Shown here: positions 1-9,247 of the stretch, piece by piece
Numbering within the stretch: the first letter of the stretch is position 1
Layout: the number at the start of each line of letters is the position of its first letter
Origin: Candidatus Hydrothermus pacificus
GTDB lineage: Bacteria > Hydrothermota > Hydrothermia > Hydrothermales > Hydrothermaceae
Assembly: GCA_002011615.1 (NCBI GenBank)
Contig: MTOH01000006.1
Location: 18,604 to 82,603 of the forward strand
Direction: 5' to 3'
DNA length: 64,000 bases
The notes under the pieces: generated by a model
Seen by the model: only the letters and a program-made list of their open reading frames with translations
Told to the model about the DNA's origin: nothing
The model's database searches: none
Made by a program: the position numbers and the translations under genes

Positions 1-178
1 TCATAACGACCCCCTCAAAGGGTTGGATTCGGGTTTTTTCCACAAGTTTCCTGCTCTTTACATCCTCTTTAAGCTCGGTAATTCTCATATATACTTTGAC
101 AGTATCACCGGGACCAAATTCAGGAATTTCCTTTTTGGCATACTCCTTTTCAATCTCCTTCACTTTCTGATAGGTCAT
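1..178 (-). CDS. rplS: Ribosomal protein L19, N-terminal part (runs off the window)
   Basis: Large-subunit ribosomal protein at the 30S/50S interface. The 59 visible residues from the ATG at 176-178 contain FGPGDTVKVYMRI and end in RIQPFEGVVM, the conserved start of L19 (PGDTVxVxxxI...RxQxFEGVVI). The C-terminal half lies beyond position 1. The start lies 29 bp inside the end of trmD, so translation is probably coupled. It is the last gene of the usual rpsP-khpA-rimM-trmD-rplS order, which supports the call. Confidence 0.93.
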   Translation of the reverse strand, partial: MTYQKVKEIEKEYAKKEIPEFGPGDTVKVYMRITELKEDVKSRKLVEKTRIQPFEGVVM

Positions 179-899
179 TTTTTACCTCCTTTTTTAATTC
201 ATGCAAAAGAGAGAGCTCTTCCTTATTTAATTTAATTTTATTCAAAAGTTCAGGTCTTTTGAGTAAAGTTTTTTTTAATGCCTCTTTTTTTCTAAATCTC
301 TCTATCTCTGCATGGTTCCCGGAGATTAAAATTTCGGGAACACAATAACCTTCAAATTCTCTGGGTCTTGTGTAAACAGGGTAACCCAGTATACCCGAAA
401 AAAAAGAATCGCCTTCAGCAGAATCAAAATGACCAAGAGCATCGGGTAGAAGTCTTGAAATTGAGTCAACAAAAACAAAACAGGCAGGTTCACCTCCTGA
501 GAGAACATAATCTCCTATGGAAATCTCCATATCTATATAATTTTTAAATCTCTCATCAACACCTTTATATCTCCCACAGAAGAGTATAAAATGCTCTTTC
601 CTTGAGAACTCATTAACCATCGCCTGAGTAAGTGTCTTACCCGATGCTTCAAAAAGAACGGAGATACTGTTCTTATCTTTTAATTTGTTTAGAGCTCTTA
701 CAAGGGGTTCTATTTTCAAAACCATTCCACTTCCACCACCATACTGATAATCATCAACCTCTTTTGGTGAATCTGCAAAATCTCTCAAATTGTGAATTTC
801 TAATTTTAAAGTACCGTTATCAATGCACTTTTTAATCGGTCCAAAGGAAAATGCAGATTCAAAAAATTCAGGAAAAAGAGTAACAATATCTACCTTCAT
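150..899 (-). CDS. trmD: tRNA (guanine-37-N1)-methyltransferase
   Basis: Makes m1G37 in tRNAs with G36 using S-adenosylmethionine, preventing +1 frameshifting. At 249 aa it has the normal length for the SPOUT-fold TrmD family. Visible signatures are the start [29 protein letters not shown], the knot region FCGRYKGVDERF, and IGDYVLSGGEPA. The start overlaps the rimM stop by 4 bp (ATGA type) and the end overlaps rplS by 29 bp. The nearby tRNA-Pro(UGG), with G36 followed by G37, is a typical substrate (inference from the family). Confidence 0.97.
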   Translation of the reverse strand: MKVDIVTLFPEFFESAFSFGPIKKCIDNGTLKLEIHNLRDFADSPKEVDDYQYGGGSGMVLKIEPLVRALNKLKDKNSISVLFEASGKTLTQAMVNEFSRKEHFILFCGRYKGVDERFKNYIDMEISIGDYVLSGGEPACFVFVDSISRLLPDALGHFDSAEGDSFFSGILGYPVYTRPREFEGYCVPEILISGNHAEIERFRKKEALKKTLLKRPELLNKIKLNKEELSLLHELKKEVKNDLSESEGD

Positions 900-1405
900 A
901 ATCCCTCTGGTATGTTCAAAATTATTTTTTCATTTTCAAAATCTATTTTTTTTATGTATTCTTTAATAGCAGGTAAAATAATTTCCCTGCCTTCTTCATT
1001 TAGAATAATAAAATAATCATAGGGTTTTCTCTTCATAACAGTCTCAAGAATCCCTACTTTTTTCCCTTTTTCATCAAATGCAGTAAGTCCTTCAAGGTCA
1101 AAAACATAAAAGCCTTCGTCATCAGTTTCTATTAAATCTTCCCGTTTGACAAACAGGTAGTGCCCTTCAATTGCCTTTGCCTTTTCAAGGGTTTCTATGT
1201 CTTTAAATTTAAAGATGAAGCGCCGCCTGCTTTTTTTCGCAGTTTCTACATCGAGTTTCTTTTGTTCTCCTTTATATCTGATGTAAAAATATTTATATTC
1301 AACTAAGGTTTCTGGATATTCTGTTTCAGAAACTACCACTACCTCCCCTTTTGCTCCGTAGGATTTTAAAATCCTACCTACACAGATAAGCCCTCTATAC
1401 CTCAC
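896..1405 (-). CDS. rimM: 16S rRNA processing / 30S maturation factor RimM
   Basis: Assembly factor for the 30S head that binds S19. The 169-aa protein has an N-terminal RimM barrel beginning with [18 protein letters not shown] (compare VGxixxxhGixGevkv) and a C-terminal PRC-barrel-like half ending in [21 protein letters not shown], which matches the family's IPxxxxxixxiDxxxxxi pattern. It overlaps khpA by 4 bp upstream and trmD by 4 bp downstream, so the three are probably translated as a coupled block. Confidence 0.95.
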   Translation of the reverse strand: MRYRGLICVGRILKSYGAKGEVVVVSETEYPETLVEYKYFYIRYKGEQKKLDVETAKKSRRRFIFKFKDIETLEKAKAIEGHYLFVKREDLIETDDEGFYVFDLEGLTAFDEKGKKVGILETVMKRKPYDYFIILNEEGREIILPAIKEYIKKIDFENEKIILNIPEGL

Positions 1406-1641
1406 TCCAAGATCTCAAGCATTGCTCTTTTGCCTTTCTTGGAAGCAGCGGCTGAGAGCAAAGTGCGCAGGGCTTTTGCAGTTTTACCTTCTTTCCCTAT
1501 GACTTTACCCAGATCAGTAGACGAAACCTTAAGTTCATACACAACAACTCTTTCTCCGGGTATCTCTTTTACAGAAACATGCTCGGGATTATCCACTATA
1601 TGTTTAACCACAAACTCCAGCAGTTCTTTCATGTCATTCAC
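1402..1641 (-). CDS. khpA: KH-domain RNA-binding protein KhpA (YlqC)
   Basis: Single type-II KH domain of 79 aa. The RNA-binding loop is visible as [18 protein letters not shown] (the GxxG of KH domains). KhpA proteins bind RNA, commonly with KhpB, and influence cell size and mRNA stability in Gram-positive bacteria; the role here is inferred. It lies between rpsP (8 bp overlap) and rimM (4 bp overlap), its usual neighbourhood. Confidence 0.92.
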   Translation of the reverse strand: MNDMKELLEFVVKHIVDNPEHVSVKEIPGERVVVYELKVSSTDLGKVIGKEGKTAKALRTLLSAAASKKGKRAMLEILE

Positions 1642-1930
1642 CTCCTTTTGAGTCTTTGTTTATTGTTTCAGCAGGCGTCGCTTCATCTTCTTTTTTTAAA
1701 TTCTTATAAAGTTTTACAAGAGCTTTAACCCGTGATGTGGTCTGGGCTCCTTTTTTTATCCACTCTTCGTACTTATCTAATTTCAGAGCAAAACCTTCTT
1801 TTTTAAGAGGGTCATAAAAACCGATTATCTCGCAAACCTCACCATCTCTTTTTTTCCTTGAATCAGTGACCACTATCCGATAGAAAGGTCTTTTCTTTTT
1901 TCCAATACGTAAAAGCCGAATGCGCACCAT
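1634..1930 (-). CDS. rpsP: Ribosomal protein S16
   Basis: Small-subunit protein needed for 30S assembly. The 98-aa product starts [20 protein letters not shown], the S16 hallmark, followed by [19 protein letters not shown]. Its C-terminal tail is Lys/Glu-rich. The ATG at 1928-1930 is preceded by a clear Shine-Dalgarno AGGAGAT, and the gene has a leader of roughly 40 nt, unlike many other first genes in the window. First gene of the ribosome and tRNA-modification operon. Confidence 0.97.
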   Translation of the reverse strand: MVRIRLLRIGKKKRPFYRIVVTDSRKKRDGEVCEIIGFYDPLKKEGFALKLDKYEEWIKKGAQTTSRVKALVKLYKNLKKEDEATPAETINKDSKGGE

Positions 1931-1975
1931 CTCTTTTATCTCCTAAATTTTATAAATTTAAAAAATAAGTGTTTA

Positions 1976-2004
1976 ATTATAAGGTAAAAGTAAACTATTT
2001 GCAA
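1976..2004 (-). promoter_or_regulatory. Promoter of the rpsP operon
   Basis: On the minus strand: TTGCAA (2004-1999), 17-bp spacer, TATAAT (1981-1976). The expected start is about 40 nt upstream of the rpsP ATG, leaving a leader that carries AGGAGAT. It is divergent from the chemoreceptor promoter 6 bp away. Confidence 0.7.
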
Positions 2005-2009
2005 TCTTT

Positions 2010-2039
2010 TTGACTTAAAAGTATAAAAAGTCGTATAAT
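2010..2039 (+). promoter_or_regulatory. Promoter of the chemoreceptor gene
   Basis: TTGACT (2010-2015), 18-bp spacer, TATAAT (2034-2039). With the usual 6-7 nt from -10 to +1, transcription would start at about 2046, exactly where an in-frame TTG lies, and 9 nt before the first ATG (2055). No strong Shine-Dalgarno is seen, only GGA. Confidence 0.7.
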
Positions 2040-2045
2040 AAATTC

Positions 2046-3725
2046 TTGGAAAAAATGAAAAAACTACTGAAATATTTCAGCGGATTAAGATTGAGAATAA
2101 TAATTATAATATCTATTTTCTCAATGGCCATTATCCTCCTTTACTCTTACTTTTACGCAAGAACAGCAAATAACCTGATTAATAAAAACTCTGAAAAGAT
2201 TGCAAACATAATAAGAAATACTCTTAAAGGGGAAGCAGAAATAGCAATAACAACAGGCGATACAACTTTCATATCTTCTATCATGAGCGAAATTGTTAAG
2301 GACCCTGCCATACTATCAATCGAAATTTTTGATTCAACAGGCAATAAATTCATTGGGATATCAAAGGATAATTTTCAAGCAGAAAGTATTATCAACTTAT
2401 GTAGCAGTGCCTGTCACAGGGAAAAAATCCCTGTTAAAAAACTGGAAACTCAAAATTACTTTATGTTCTCTTTTCCTATAATAACATTAGTAGATGAAAA
2501 CGAGAAATTTATGGGTAAAATGAATGTATACTTCAGTAAAGAACCTTTTATTAAAATCCTTAACAGAATAACTTTTTTTTCAATAGTAATGGGAATAATC
2601 GTTTTGCTCTTTGGATTTATCTTTTCCTTAACTCTTACAAGGTTGTTTTTTGAAAGATTAAAAAACATAAAGACAAAACTTATAGAAATTGCAAAAGGTG
2701 AATCCGATTTAACAAGAAGAATAGAAATAAAGGAAGATAGTGAGTTTCAGGAAATAGCGAATTCTTTTAATACATTTGTAAACAGTTTATCTAAGAGAAT
2801 ATTTACAACCAAGGCAAGTTCAATGAGGGTGAGTGAATTTTCAGAGAATATATCCAGTGCAATAGAAGAACTAACAGCCTCTTCACATGAAGTAACTGAT
2901 ACAGTTCAAAAGGTTGCGAATATGGCTACAGAGAGTGCTAAAAATGTTTTAGAAGCTTCCAAATCCATAAAAGAACTCCTGGACATAGCTCTCACAACAA
3001 GCGAAGAAGCAAAAGAAATGCAGGAAATTGAAAATTATTCCTATAATCTTGCTCTTCAGGGTAGAAAAATATCAGAAAATGTAAGTGGTGAACTTGGCAG
3101 GGTTACATTTGCAATGAACAAATTGAGAAACAGTATAGATAATCTGGGAACATTACTAAAGGACATCCTTGAAATTTCAAATACCATCACTATATTTATG
3201 AAAAGAACAAATTTACTTTCCCTTAATGCATCAATAGAAGCTGCCAGGGCAGGAGCCCATGGAAAAGGTTTCTCAATTGTTGCAAATGAAATAAGAAGAC
3301 TTGCAGAGGATTCTTCTTCCTATGCAGAAAAAATACAGGGAATTGTTGAAAGAATCACTCTGACTCTTGAGGACTCAACAAAGGGATTAATTGATAATCA
3401 GAAAGCCATAGAAAATGCAAAAGATACAATAATAAAAGCGGTAGAACAGCTAAAGAAGATTGCTGATGAGTCAGAGGAAACAATGGAAAAAATTGAGAAA
3501 ATTGCAAAGTTAACAAATATGCAAAGGTCAGAAATAGAGAAACTGGCCAGATTTATGGACAGAGTGGGAGAAGTAACCGAGCAAACGAGTGTCTCTGCAG
3601 AAGAGATTGCAGCGAGCATGGAAGAACAGCTTGCATCCTTAGAGGAAATATCAGCTTCAACTTCAGAACTGGCCAGCATAAGTGAGGAACTTAAAGCAAG
3701 TTTAAGGGGGTTTAAAATTGATTAG
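2046..3725 (+). CDS. Methyl-accepting chemotaxis protein with a periplasmic CxxxCH motif
   Basis: Transmembrane chemoreceptor signalling through CheW/CheA. From the TTG (559 aa): TM1 about residues 15-37, a periplasmic sensor domain to about 172, TM2 about 174-198, a HAMP-like segment to about 250, then the long helical signalling domain with its hairpin tip [20 protein letters not shown] near 388-410. The sensor domain contains CSSACH (Cys119, Cys123, His124), which resembles a c-type heme site with a three-residue gap. The start could be the TTG at 2046 (at the predicted +1) or the ATG at 2055. It overlaps the following lipoprotein gene by 8 bp. No cheA is visible in the window; a CheW-like gene lies at 51879. 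Confidence 0.9.
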   Translation: MEKMKKLLKYFSGLRLRIIIIISIFSMAIILLYSYFYARTANNLINKNSEKIANIIRNTLKGEAEIAITTGDTTFISSIMSEIVKDPAILSIEIFDSTGNKFIGISKDNFQAESIINLCSSACHREKIPVKKLETQNYFMFSFPIITLVDENEKFMGKMNVYFSKEPFIKILNRITFFSIVMGIIVLLFGFIFSLTLTRLFFERLKNIKTKLIEIAKGESDLTRRIEIKEDSEFQEIANSFNTFVNSLSKRIFTTKASSMRVSEFSENISSAIEELTASSHEVTDTVQKVANMATESAKNVLEASKSIKELLDIALTTSEEAKEMQEIENYSYNLALQGRKISENVSGELGRVTFAMNKLRNSIDNLGTLLKDILEISNTITIFMKRTNLLSLNASIEAARAGAHGKGFSIVANEIRRLAEDSSSYAEKIQGIVERITLTLEDSTKGLIDNQKAIENAKDTIIKAVEQLKKIADESEETMEKIEKIAKLTNMQRSEIEKLARFMDRVGEVTEQTSVSAEEIAASMEEQLASLEEISASTSELASISEELKASLRGFKID

Positions 3726-4347
3726 AAAATATCCATTGATAATTTTTGTGATTCTATCCTCATGTTTTAAGAACTCACTTATAGATAGAATAAGTGATGA
3801 TTACTTTCCCCTTTACAATGGCTTTAAAACTAAATTTCTGCACCTTCCCTATCAGGATACCACTTTTATAGAGGTGCTCAGAGACACTTCTATATTGGGA
3901 CAGGAAGCCAAAATAACTTCTTTTTTTGGTGAGCAGAGGTTATTTAAAAAAGACAACGATTATGTAAGAGAATATTTAAAAGAAATATTTTATACAGGTG
4001 AAGAAAGATATGTCCTTGAAGAAGATTTTATTCCCTTTATTCCAGCCATCTTTATAAAAGGTGAAAACATTATTGATAGTGTAAAGAGGACAATTCTCAT
4101 AGAAGGAGACACTCTTATTTATAAAAGGAAAATCAGTATCAAAACAGATGGTCCAAAATCTTTCAGGATTGATGAGGTTGAATTTGAGAATTCTTTTGAG
4201 GTTATACGAAAACTTGAGATAAAGGTGGAAGGTCCTATTATAAATTATGAAAAAATTCAGAACACCCATGAAGTTTATACTCCTTTAAAAGGTTTGATAT
4301 TTTATATTTTTTCTGAAGATACGTTTAAATATATAGGAGGTAGATAA
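3718..4347 (+). CDS. Putative lipoprotein of unknown function
   Basis: 209 aa with a lipoprotein signal peptide: hydrophobic [11 protein letters not shown] with the lipobox LSSC and Cys16 as the expected lipidated residue. The mature part is beta-rich with no family I recognise. Start is TTG at 3718, inside the end of the chemoreceptor gene (8 bp overlap), so translation is probably coupled. Only 1 bp separates its stop from gcvT. The pairing suggests an envelope protein co-made with the receptor, but that is inference. Confidence 0.75.
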   Translation: MIRKYPLIIFVILSSCFKNSLIDRISDDYFPLYNGFKTKFLHLPYQDTTFIEVLRDTSILGQEAKITSFFGEQRLFKKDNDYVREYLKEIFYTGEERYVLEEDFIPFIPAIFIKGENIIDSVKRTILIEGDTLIYKRKISIKTDGPKSFRIDEVEFENSFEVIRKLEIKVEGPIINYEKIQNTHEVYTPLKGLIFYIFSEDTFKYIGGR

Positions 4348-4348
4348 A

Positions 4349-5443
4349 ATGTTAAAAAGGACTCCTTTTTACAAATTTCATACAGAATTAAACGCACGAA
4401 TGGTTCCTTTTGCCGGCTTTGAAATGCCTGTTCAATACGAAGGAATAATCAAAGAAACCCTTTATACCAGGCAAAAACTTGTCTTATTTGATGTTTCTCA
4501 TATGGGAGAGATAGAAATAAAGGGTAAAGACGCTCTTCATTACCTGTCCTATGTGGTATCTAATGACCCTTCAAAAATTAAAGATTATCAGGTCCAGTAT
4601 GCTGTTCTTTTAAATGAAAGAGGTGGAGCTGTTGATGACCTTCTAATCTACAAACTTCCTGATAGATATCTCCTTGTTGTAAACGCCGCAAACACTGATA
4701 AAGACTACAACTTTCTTCTGGAACATAAAAAAGGAGAGGTCGAAATAAAAAACCTGAGTGATGAGATTGCACAGCTTGCAATACAGGGACCCTTTGCAGA
4801 AGCTCATTTAAGGGACACACTGGGACTTGAACTTTCGGATATGAAATTTTACTGGTCAATGGAAACAAAATATAAAGATATACCCATTCTGGTTTCAAGA
4901 ACCGGCTACACGGGTGAAGACGGCTTTGAAATTTATGTCAAAAAAAATTATGCTGAAGAAATATGGAATACTGTATTCAAAAATGATATAAAACCAGCAG
5001 GTCTTGGGGCAAGGGATACATTGAGACTTGAAATGGGATATCCTCTTTATGGTCATGAACTTAATGATGACATAAGCCCTCTTGAAGCAGGACTTAAAAG
5101 GTTTGTGAAATTAAAGGATGAATTTCTCGGTAAAGATAGGATAGTAAAAGAATTGGAGCAGGGTGTTAATAAAAAACTAATTGCCTTTTTCAGTGAAGAA
5201 AAAGGAAGCATCCCGAGAGAAAAAATGAAAATTTATGCAGAGGGTGAAGAGATAGGTTATGTAACTTCTGGAATATTTTCTCCCACATTAAATTATTCCA
5301 TAGGAATGGGTTATGTTAAAAGCGACTTCACAGACGAGAAGGTGCATATAGACATAAGAGGGAAATTAAAGGAGTTTAAAATATGCTCCTTACCTTTTGT
5401 AAAAGAAACTTCTCTGAAAGTTTCTAAAAAGAGAAAGCAGTAG
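4349..5443 (+). CDS. gcvT: Aminomethyltransferase, glycine cleavage T protein
   Basis: Transfers the methylene group from aminomethylated H protein to tetrahydrofolate, releasing ammonia. The 364-aa protein has GGAVDDLLIYKL (catalytic Asp region), SRTGYTGEDGFEIYV and GARDTLRLEMGYPLYGHEL, all diagnostic. A strong AGGAGGT precedes the ATG. No gcvH or gcvP is seen here, and no glycine riboswitch upstream. The family fold normally ends near the LPFV motif; about 14 further residues follow, and this tail lies in the 54-bp tail-to-tail overlap with rodA. Confidence 0.95.
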   Translation: MLKRTPFYKFHTELNARMVPFAGFEMPVQYEGIIKETLYTRQKLVLFDVSHMGEIEIKGKDALHYLSYVVSNDPSKIKDYQVQYAVLLNERGGAVDDLLIYKLPDRYLLVVNAANTDKDYNFLLEHKKGEVEIKNLSDEIAQLAIQGPFAEAHLRDTLGLELSDMKFYWSMETKYKDIPILVSRTGYTGEDGFEIYVKKNYAEEIWNTVFKNDIKPAGLGARDTLRLEMGYPLYGHELNDDISPLEAGLKRFVKLKDEFLGKDRIVKELEQGVNKKLIAFFSEEKGSIPREKMKIYAEGEEIGYVTSGIFSPTLNYSIGMGYVKSDFTDEKVHIDIRGKLKEFKICSLPFVKETSLKVSKKRKQ

Positions 5444-6601
5444 GAAATTAGTTACCATACTTGTCCCTCCATAACTGAAAAAAGGAAGGGGAATTCCAGT
5501 TAGAGGTATAATTCCCATTTCCCCACCAAGATTGAGAGAAAAAGAATAAAGATAAGAAAAAATCACCATAACAGAAAATATAAGGCTGAAGGAGTCGGTA
5601 TATTTTAAAATGAATATGAGGTTCCAGAAAAACAAAAAGTATATAGCAAACAGAATAGAGCTACCAATAAATCCGAATTCTTCTGCAAAAGAGGCGAATA
5701 TAAAATCAGTATGGGCAGCTGGTAAAAAGGCAAGCCCCTTTTGCATACCCTTCATAAAACCCTTACCTGTAATCCTACCAGAACCTATTGCTATTAAGCC
5801 CTGGCTTATCTGCCAGCCTGCACCTTTTGGGTCAAGAGATGGATTTAAAAATACCTTTATTCTCTCACGTTGATAATCTTTTAAGACTTTGCTCCATACA
5901 AAAGGAGTGGCGAGCCCTATGAATATTGAAATCAGGATAAAGCAAAAGGCAAACAATCTGCGGATTTTAACATATATTATAAAAACTGTCAGTATAATTA
6001 AGAAAAAAATAAAGGTAATATAGTTAAAGGAGAATATCAAAGAAAGAGGAGGAATGATATAAAAAAGTCTTACATTTATATCTGTTTTCCTGACCAGAAT
6101 AATCATAAAAAACATAAATATATAAAAGATAGAGGAACCCATGTCCGGTTCTATAAGCACAAGCAGAAAGGGCAAAAAGCAAAGAAAAAAAAGATAAATA
6201 CTATCTTTGAATTTTACATTTTCTTTATTCTGTAGAAATACCGGAAGGGAAATCAAAAAAGGGACCTTTGCTATCTCTGACGGTTGAAAAGAAAAAACTG
6301 GCATTTTTATCCATCTTTTAGGGTAAGGAGAAGTAAATAATGGAATTAATAAAAGTATTATTGTAATCAGATAATAGACCAGAAAATATCTGCGGGGTAT
6401 TTTTATTCTTATAAACAAAAGATATATAAAAATTGCAAAGAATATATTCATTATATGTTTCTGAAAAAGACCTGTAAATTTGCCTTTTGATATGGAGAAG
6501 ATAGTCAGACTGCTCAGTATACATGCGAAAATAACCAGAATTAAAGCCATGTTGTGCCTTAAATTTACATTCTTTTCTAAGGAAGTAGGTTTTTTTGCCA
6601 T
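5390..6601 (-). CDS. rodA: Rod-shape SEDS glycosyltransferase RodA
   Basis: Polymerises lipid II glycan strands together with PBP2 in the elongasome. 403 aa with about 10 membrane segments. Signatures are SFQPSEIAKVPFLI, LIEPDMGSSIFY, GWQISQGLIAIGSGRITGKG and the C-terminal TGIPLPFFSYGGTSMVTN, the SEDS family hallmark. The start overlaps mrdA by 25 bp, giving the classic mrdA-rodA pair. The 3' end overlaps the convergent gcvT by 54 bp. Confidence 0.95.
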   Translation of the reverse strand: MAKKPTSLEKNVNLRHNMALILVIFACILSSLTIFSISKGKFTGLFQKHIMNIFFAIFIYLLFIRIKIPRRYFLVYYLITIILLLIPLFTSPYPKRWIKMPVFSFQPSEIAKVPFLISLPVFLQNKENVKFKDSIYLFFLCFLPFLLVLIEPDMGSSIFYIFMFFMIILVRKTDINVRLFYIIPPLSLIFSFNYITFIFFLIILTVFIIYVKIRRLFAFCFILISIFIGLATPFVWSKVLKDYQRERIKVFLNPSLDPKGAGWQISQGLIAIGSGRITGKGFMKGMQKGLAFLPAAHTDFIFASFAEEFGFIGSSILFAIYFLFFWNLIFILKYTDSFSLIFSVMVIFSYLYSFSLNLGGEMGIIPLTGIPLPFFSYGGTSMVTNFLLLSLFRNFQRSFFYKR

Positions 6602-8196
6602 TTTTTGTAAAGATAATTAAAAATTTTACCTGCCAGTGGGGCTGCCACCTCTCCTCCCATTCCGGCATTCTCAACAAGAACCATAACCAGAAAAACAGGG
6701 TCTTCAAAGGGTGCAAAACCGCAGAAAAGAGAATGGTCCTCTCCAAAGGGATTTTGAGTGGTTCCTGTTTTACCTGCCACTTTCCATCCCTCTATAGCTG
6801 CGAGTCTTCCTGTGCCCTTTTCACCATTGCAAACATAATAAAGAGCGTTTTTAACAATTTCTATATATTTTTTTTTGAAAGGCAAAATTAAAGTATCTTT
6901 TATCTCCACATTGTCTGCACCTATTTTTTTTACAATATGAGGCTTTACCATTTTACCATTATTTGCTATCTGTCCTATAAAAACAGCTATCTGAATCGGT
7001 GTCAGAAGTATCTCGCCCTGGCCTATTGCAAGATTTAAGACATTACCTTCAGAAAATCCATAAGGCCCATACCTTTTATAATAAAAATCAATGTCAGGGA
7101 AATAACCTCTTTTCTCTCCAAACACATCAAAACACTTCTCTTCTTCAATCTTTGAAACATTTAATTTATCAAGAAATCTTTTAAGTCCTATCCTTCTGGC
7201 GATTTCATAAAAATAAACATCACAGGAAACTTCCACTGCTTTTCTGAAATTAACCTTTCCATGACCTTCTTTTTTCCAGTCTTTAAAGATCCTATTACCA
7301 AGTTTATACTTCCCTTTACACTCAATAATTTCATTCGTATCTATTATTCCAAGTTCAAAACCTGTAAGTGCAGTAAAAATTTTAAAAATACTACCAGGAG
7401 GATAAACTCCACTTACCGCTCTGTTTAAAAGGGGATTAAGGGAATCATTTTTTATATTAAACCATTCTTTTTCGTTTACTTTTCCTGAAAGAATATTAAT
7501 ATCAAAAACAGGTTTGCTGTATATACTTAGAATTTCGCCATTCTTAATATTAATCACTATACAGGCTCCTTTTTTATAAGGTAGAAAAAGAGAATCTATG
7601 TAAATCCCCATATCAACATCAAGGGATGTAATAATATCCATGCCTTTTAGAGGAGCAATTGCTGGCCTGACTTCCTGACCCATTATATTACCTTTTGCAT
7701 CTACCATACGAAAGGAAATACCATCCCTGCCTCTTAAGAATCCTTCATAGATTTTTTCCAGTCCGCTTTTTCCTGTTCTATCACCAAGTGAATAAAACCC
7801 TTTTAGAATTTCTTCTCTGGATGCCTTACCTGTCCATCCAATGGCATGGGAATATATACCTTTATAAGGATAAAGCCTGTAAGGTCTTCCTATTATATAA
7901 ATTTTCTTTTCACTCTGTTCAAGTTTCACCACTTCCTCAATACTGATATCCTCTTTAAGTATTGTATCTTCTATAAACACCTCGTATCCAGGTCTCCAGG
8001 AGGCAAGGACTTTTCCGTATCTATCAAATATCCTTCCTCTTAAAGCAGGGATTTCAATTTCTTTCACAATATTTCTCATAGACTTCCTGTTATATTCTTC
8101 TCCTTTAATTATTTCCAGATAGAATAGTCTTATCATCATAACTCCGAATACAACATAAATAAGATATTTCAGGACTCTGGGTATTTTCTCTTCCAT
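6577..8196 (-). CDS. mrdA: Penicillin-binding protein 2 (class B transpeptidase)
   Basis: Cross-links peptidoglycan in the elongasome with RodA. 539 aa: one N-terminal membrane anchor (about residues 10-28), pedestal with ALRGRIFDRYGKVLA (about 51-65), and transpeptidase domain with the catalytic GSIFK (Ser269, Lys272), SCD (324-326; PBP2 proteins often have SxD rather than SxN) and KTGT (476-479). Overlaps mreD by 28 bp and rodA by 25 bp. Confidence 0.96.
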   Translation of the reverse strand: MEEKIPRVLKYLIYVVFGVMMIRLFYLEIIKGEEYNRKSMRNIVKEIEIPALRGRIFDRYGKVLASWRPGYEVFIEDTILKEDISIEEVVKLEQSEKKIYIIGRPYRLYPYKGIYSHAIGWTGKASREEILKGFYSLGDRTGKSGLEKIYEGFLRGRDGISFRMVDAKGNIMGQEVRPAIAPLKGMDIITSLDVDMGIYIDSLFLPYKKGACIVINIKNGEILSIYSKPVFDINILSGKVNEKEWFNIKNDSLNPLLNRAVSGVYPPGSIFKIFTALTGFELGIIDTNEIIECKGKYKLGNRIFKDWKKEGHGKVNFRKAVEVSCDVYFYEIARRIGLKRFLDKLNVSKIEEEKCFDVFGEKRGYFPDIDFYYKRYGPYGFSEGNVLNLAIGQGEILLTPIQIAVFIGQIANNGKMVKPHIVKKIGADNVEIKDTLILPFKKKYIEIVKNALYYVCNGEKGTGRLAAIEGWKVAGKTGTTQNPFGEDHSLFCGFAPFEDPVFLVMVLVENAGMGGEVAAPLAGKIFNYLYKKWQKNLLP

Positions 8197-8588
8197 AATT
8201 TAAAACCCGCAGTTAAAATAACAGAAAAAATAAATGTGTTTAAAATATTTAAAAATCCAGGATATATCAGAGAAAAAAAAGATAGATAGATAACAAGAGC
8301 AAGAATAAAAAATACAACTGTAATTTTATAGTTTATATTCCTTTTTATCCATATAATAAAAAAGGGTAATAGCGCAAAATAAAAAGGTAAAACCCATACT
8401 CTATCAGGAACAAAGCTTTCAATTGCGAGAGCATAGATAAAAGACAAGGGAAACGAATAAGCCGGTTGAAGTGTAAAATTAAGAAAAAGTAAAATTGAAA
8501 AAGAAAAGGCATGTTCAAAACCAGGAATAAAAAATCTCTCAAAGGGTATAATTGCGATTATTATCAAATAAAGTATTAAGTTCTTCAC
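8169..8588 (-). CDS. mreD: Rod shape-determining protein MreD
   Basis: Small integral membrane component of the elongasome. 139 aa, nearly all hydrophobic with about five membrane segments. Sequence similarity in this family is weak; the call rests on size, topology and position between mreC (4 bp overlap) and mrdA (28 bp overlap). Confidence 0.85.
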   Translation of the reverse strand: MKNLILYLIIIAIIPFERFFIPGFEHAFSFSILLFLNFTLQPAYSFPLSFIYALAIESFVPDRVWVLPFYFALLPFFIIWIKRNINYKITVVFFILALVIYLSFFSLIYPGFLNILNTFIFSVILTAGFKLWKRKYPES

Positions 8589-9247
8589 CTTATAAAAAAC
8601 AGCGATGATTTTGATGGGTCAAAAAGGGGGGTTACTCTTATTTCAAGAAAAACTTCTCCTTCCTTTTCAATGACTTCATGCACCACTCCCACGGGTATAC
8701 CTTTCGGGAAAATACCTCCTATACCCGAGGTTAAAAGTGTGTCACCCTCTTTCACATCACTCCAGTATGGGATATACTCAAGCCTTAACATAAACTCACC
8801 CCTGCTTTTTAAAACACCGATAATCTGTGTTCTTTTATCAATAACTCCTATTTTAAATCCGGGTGAGAAGATTGTTCTTGCAATAACTCTATTCTTTTTC
8901 ACCTCCTCAATAAGCCCGACAAGATTACCGTTTTGAAGAACCACTCTGTTTAAAACATCAATTTTATCAGGGCTTGAAAAAGTTATAGAATAAGGAGGGA
9001 AAAGAGGGTAATAATATATTTTATATGCAGGGAATACAACTTCCTTATTTTTCTCTTTTAAAACACTGATAAGTCGAGATTTTTCCATTTCCCATGTTTT
9101 CAGTCTATCAATATTTTTTTTTAACAGAACAGCAGGAAAATATAAATAATCAAGAAAAAAATGACTTATAAAACTTCTAACAGGTTTTACTAATAAAATA
9201 AGACTGAGAAGAAAAAATAAGGAAAGGTTGAACTTTTCATTCCTCAT
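8585..9247 (-). CDS. mreC: Rod shape-determining protein MreC
   Basis: Periplasmic elongasome scaffold that activates PBP2. 220 aa: an N-terminal membrane anchor (about residues 8-25), a short coiled-coil (KNIDRLKTWEMEKSRLISVL), then the beta-barrel domain with VVLQNGNLVGLIEEV, DTLLTSGIGGIFPKGIPVG and a C-terminal strand region. Slightly shorter than typical MreC (270-370 aa). Overlaps the mreB end by 11 bp. Confidence 0.93.
   Translation of the reverse strand: MRNEKFNLSLFFLLSLILLVKPVRSFISHFFLDYLYFPAVLLKKNIDRLKTWEMEKSRLISVLKEKNKEVVFPAYKIYYYPLFPPYSITFSSPDKIDVLNRVVLQNGNLVGLIEEVKKNRVIARTIFSPGFKIGVIDKRTQIIGVLKSRGEFMLRLEYIPYWSDVKEGDTLLTSGIGGIFPKGIPVGVVHEVIEKEGEVFLEIRVTPLFDPSKSSLFFIR

Noticed and set aside
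4300..4349. Glycine riboswitch before gcvT
   Set aside because: Only 1 bp separates gcvT from the lipoprotein gene; there is no space or motif for an aptamer.
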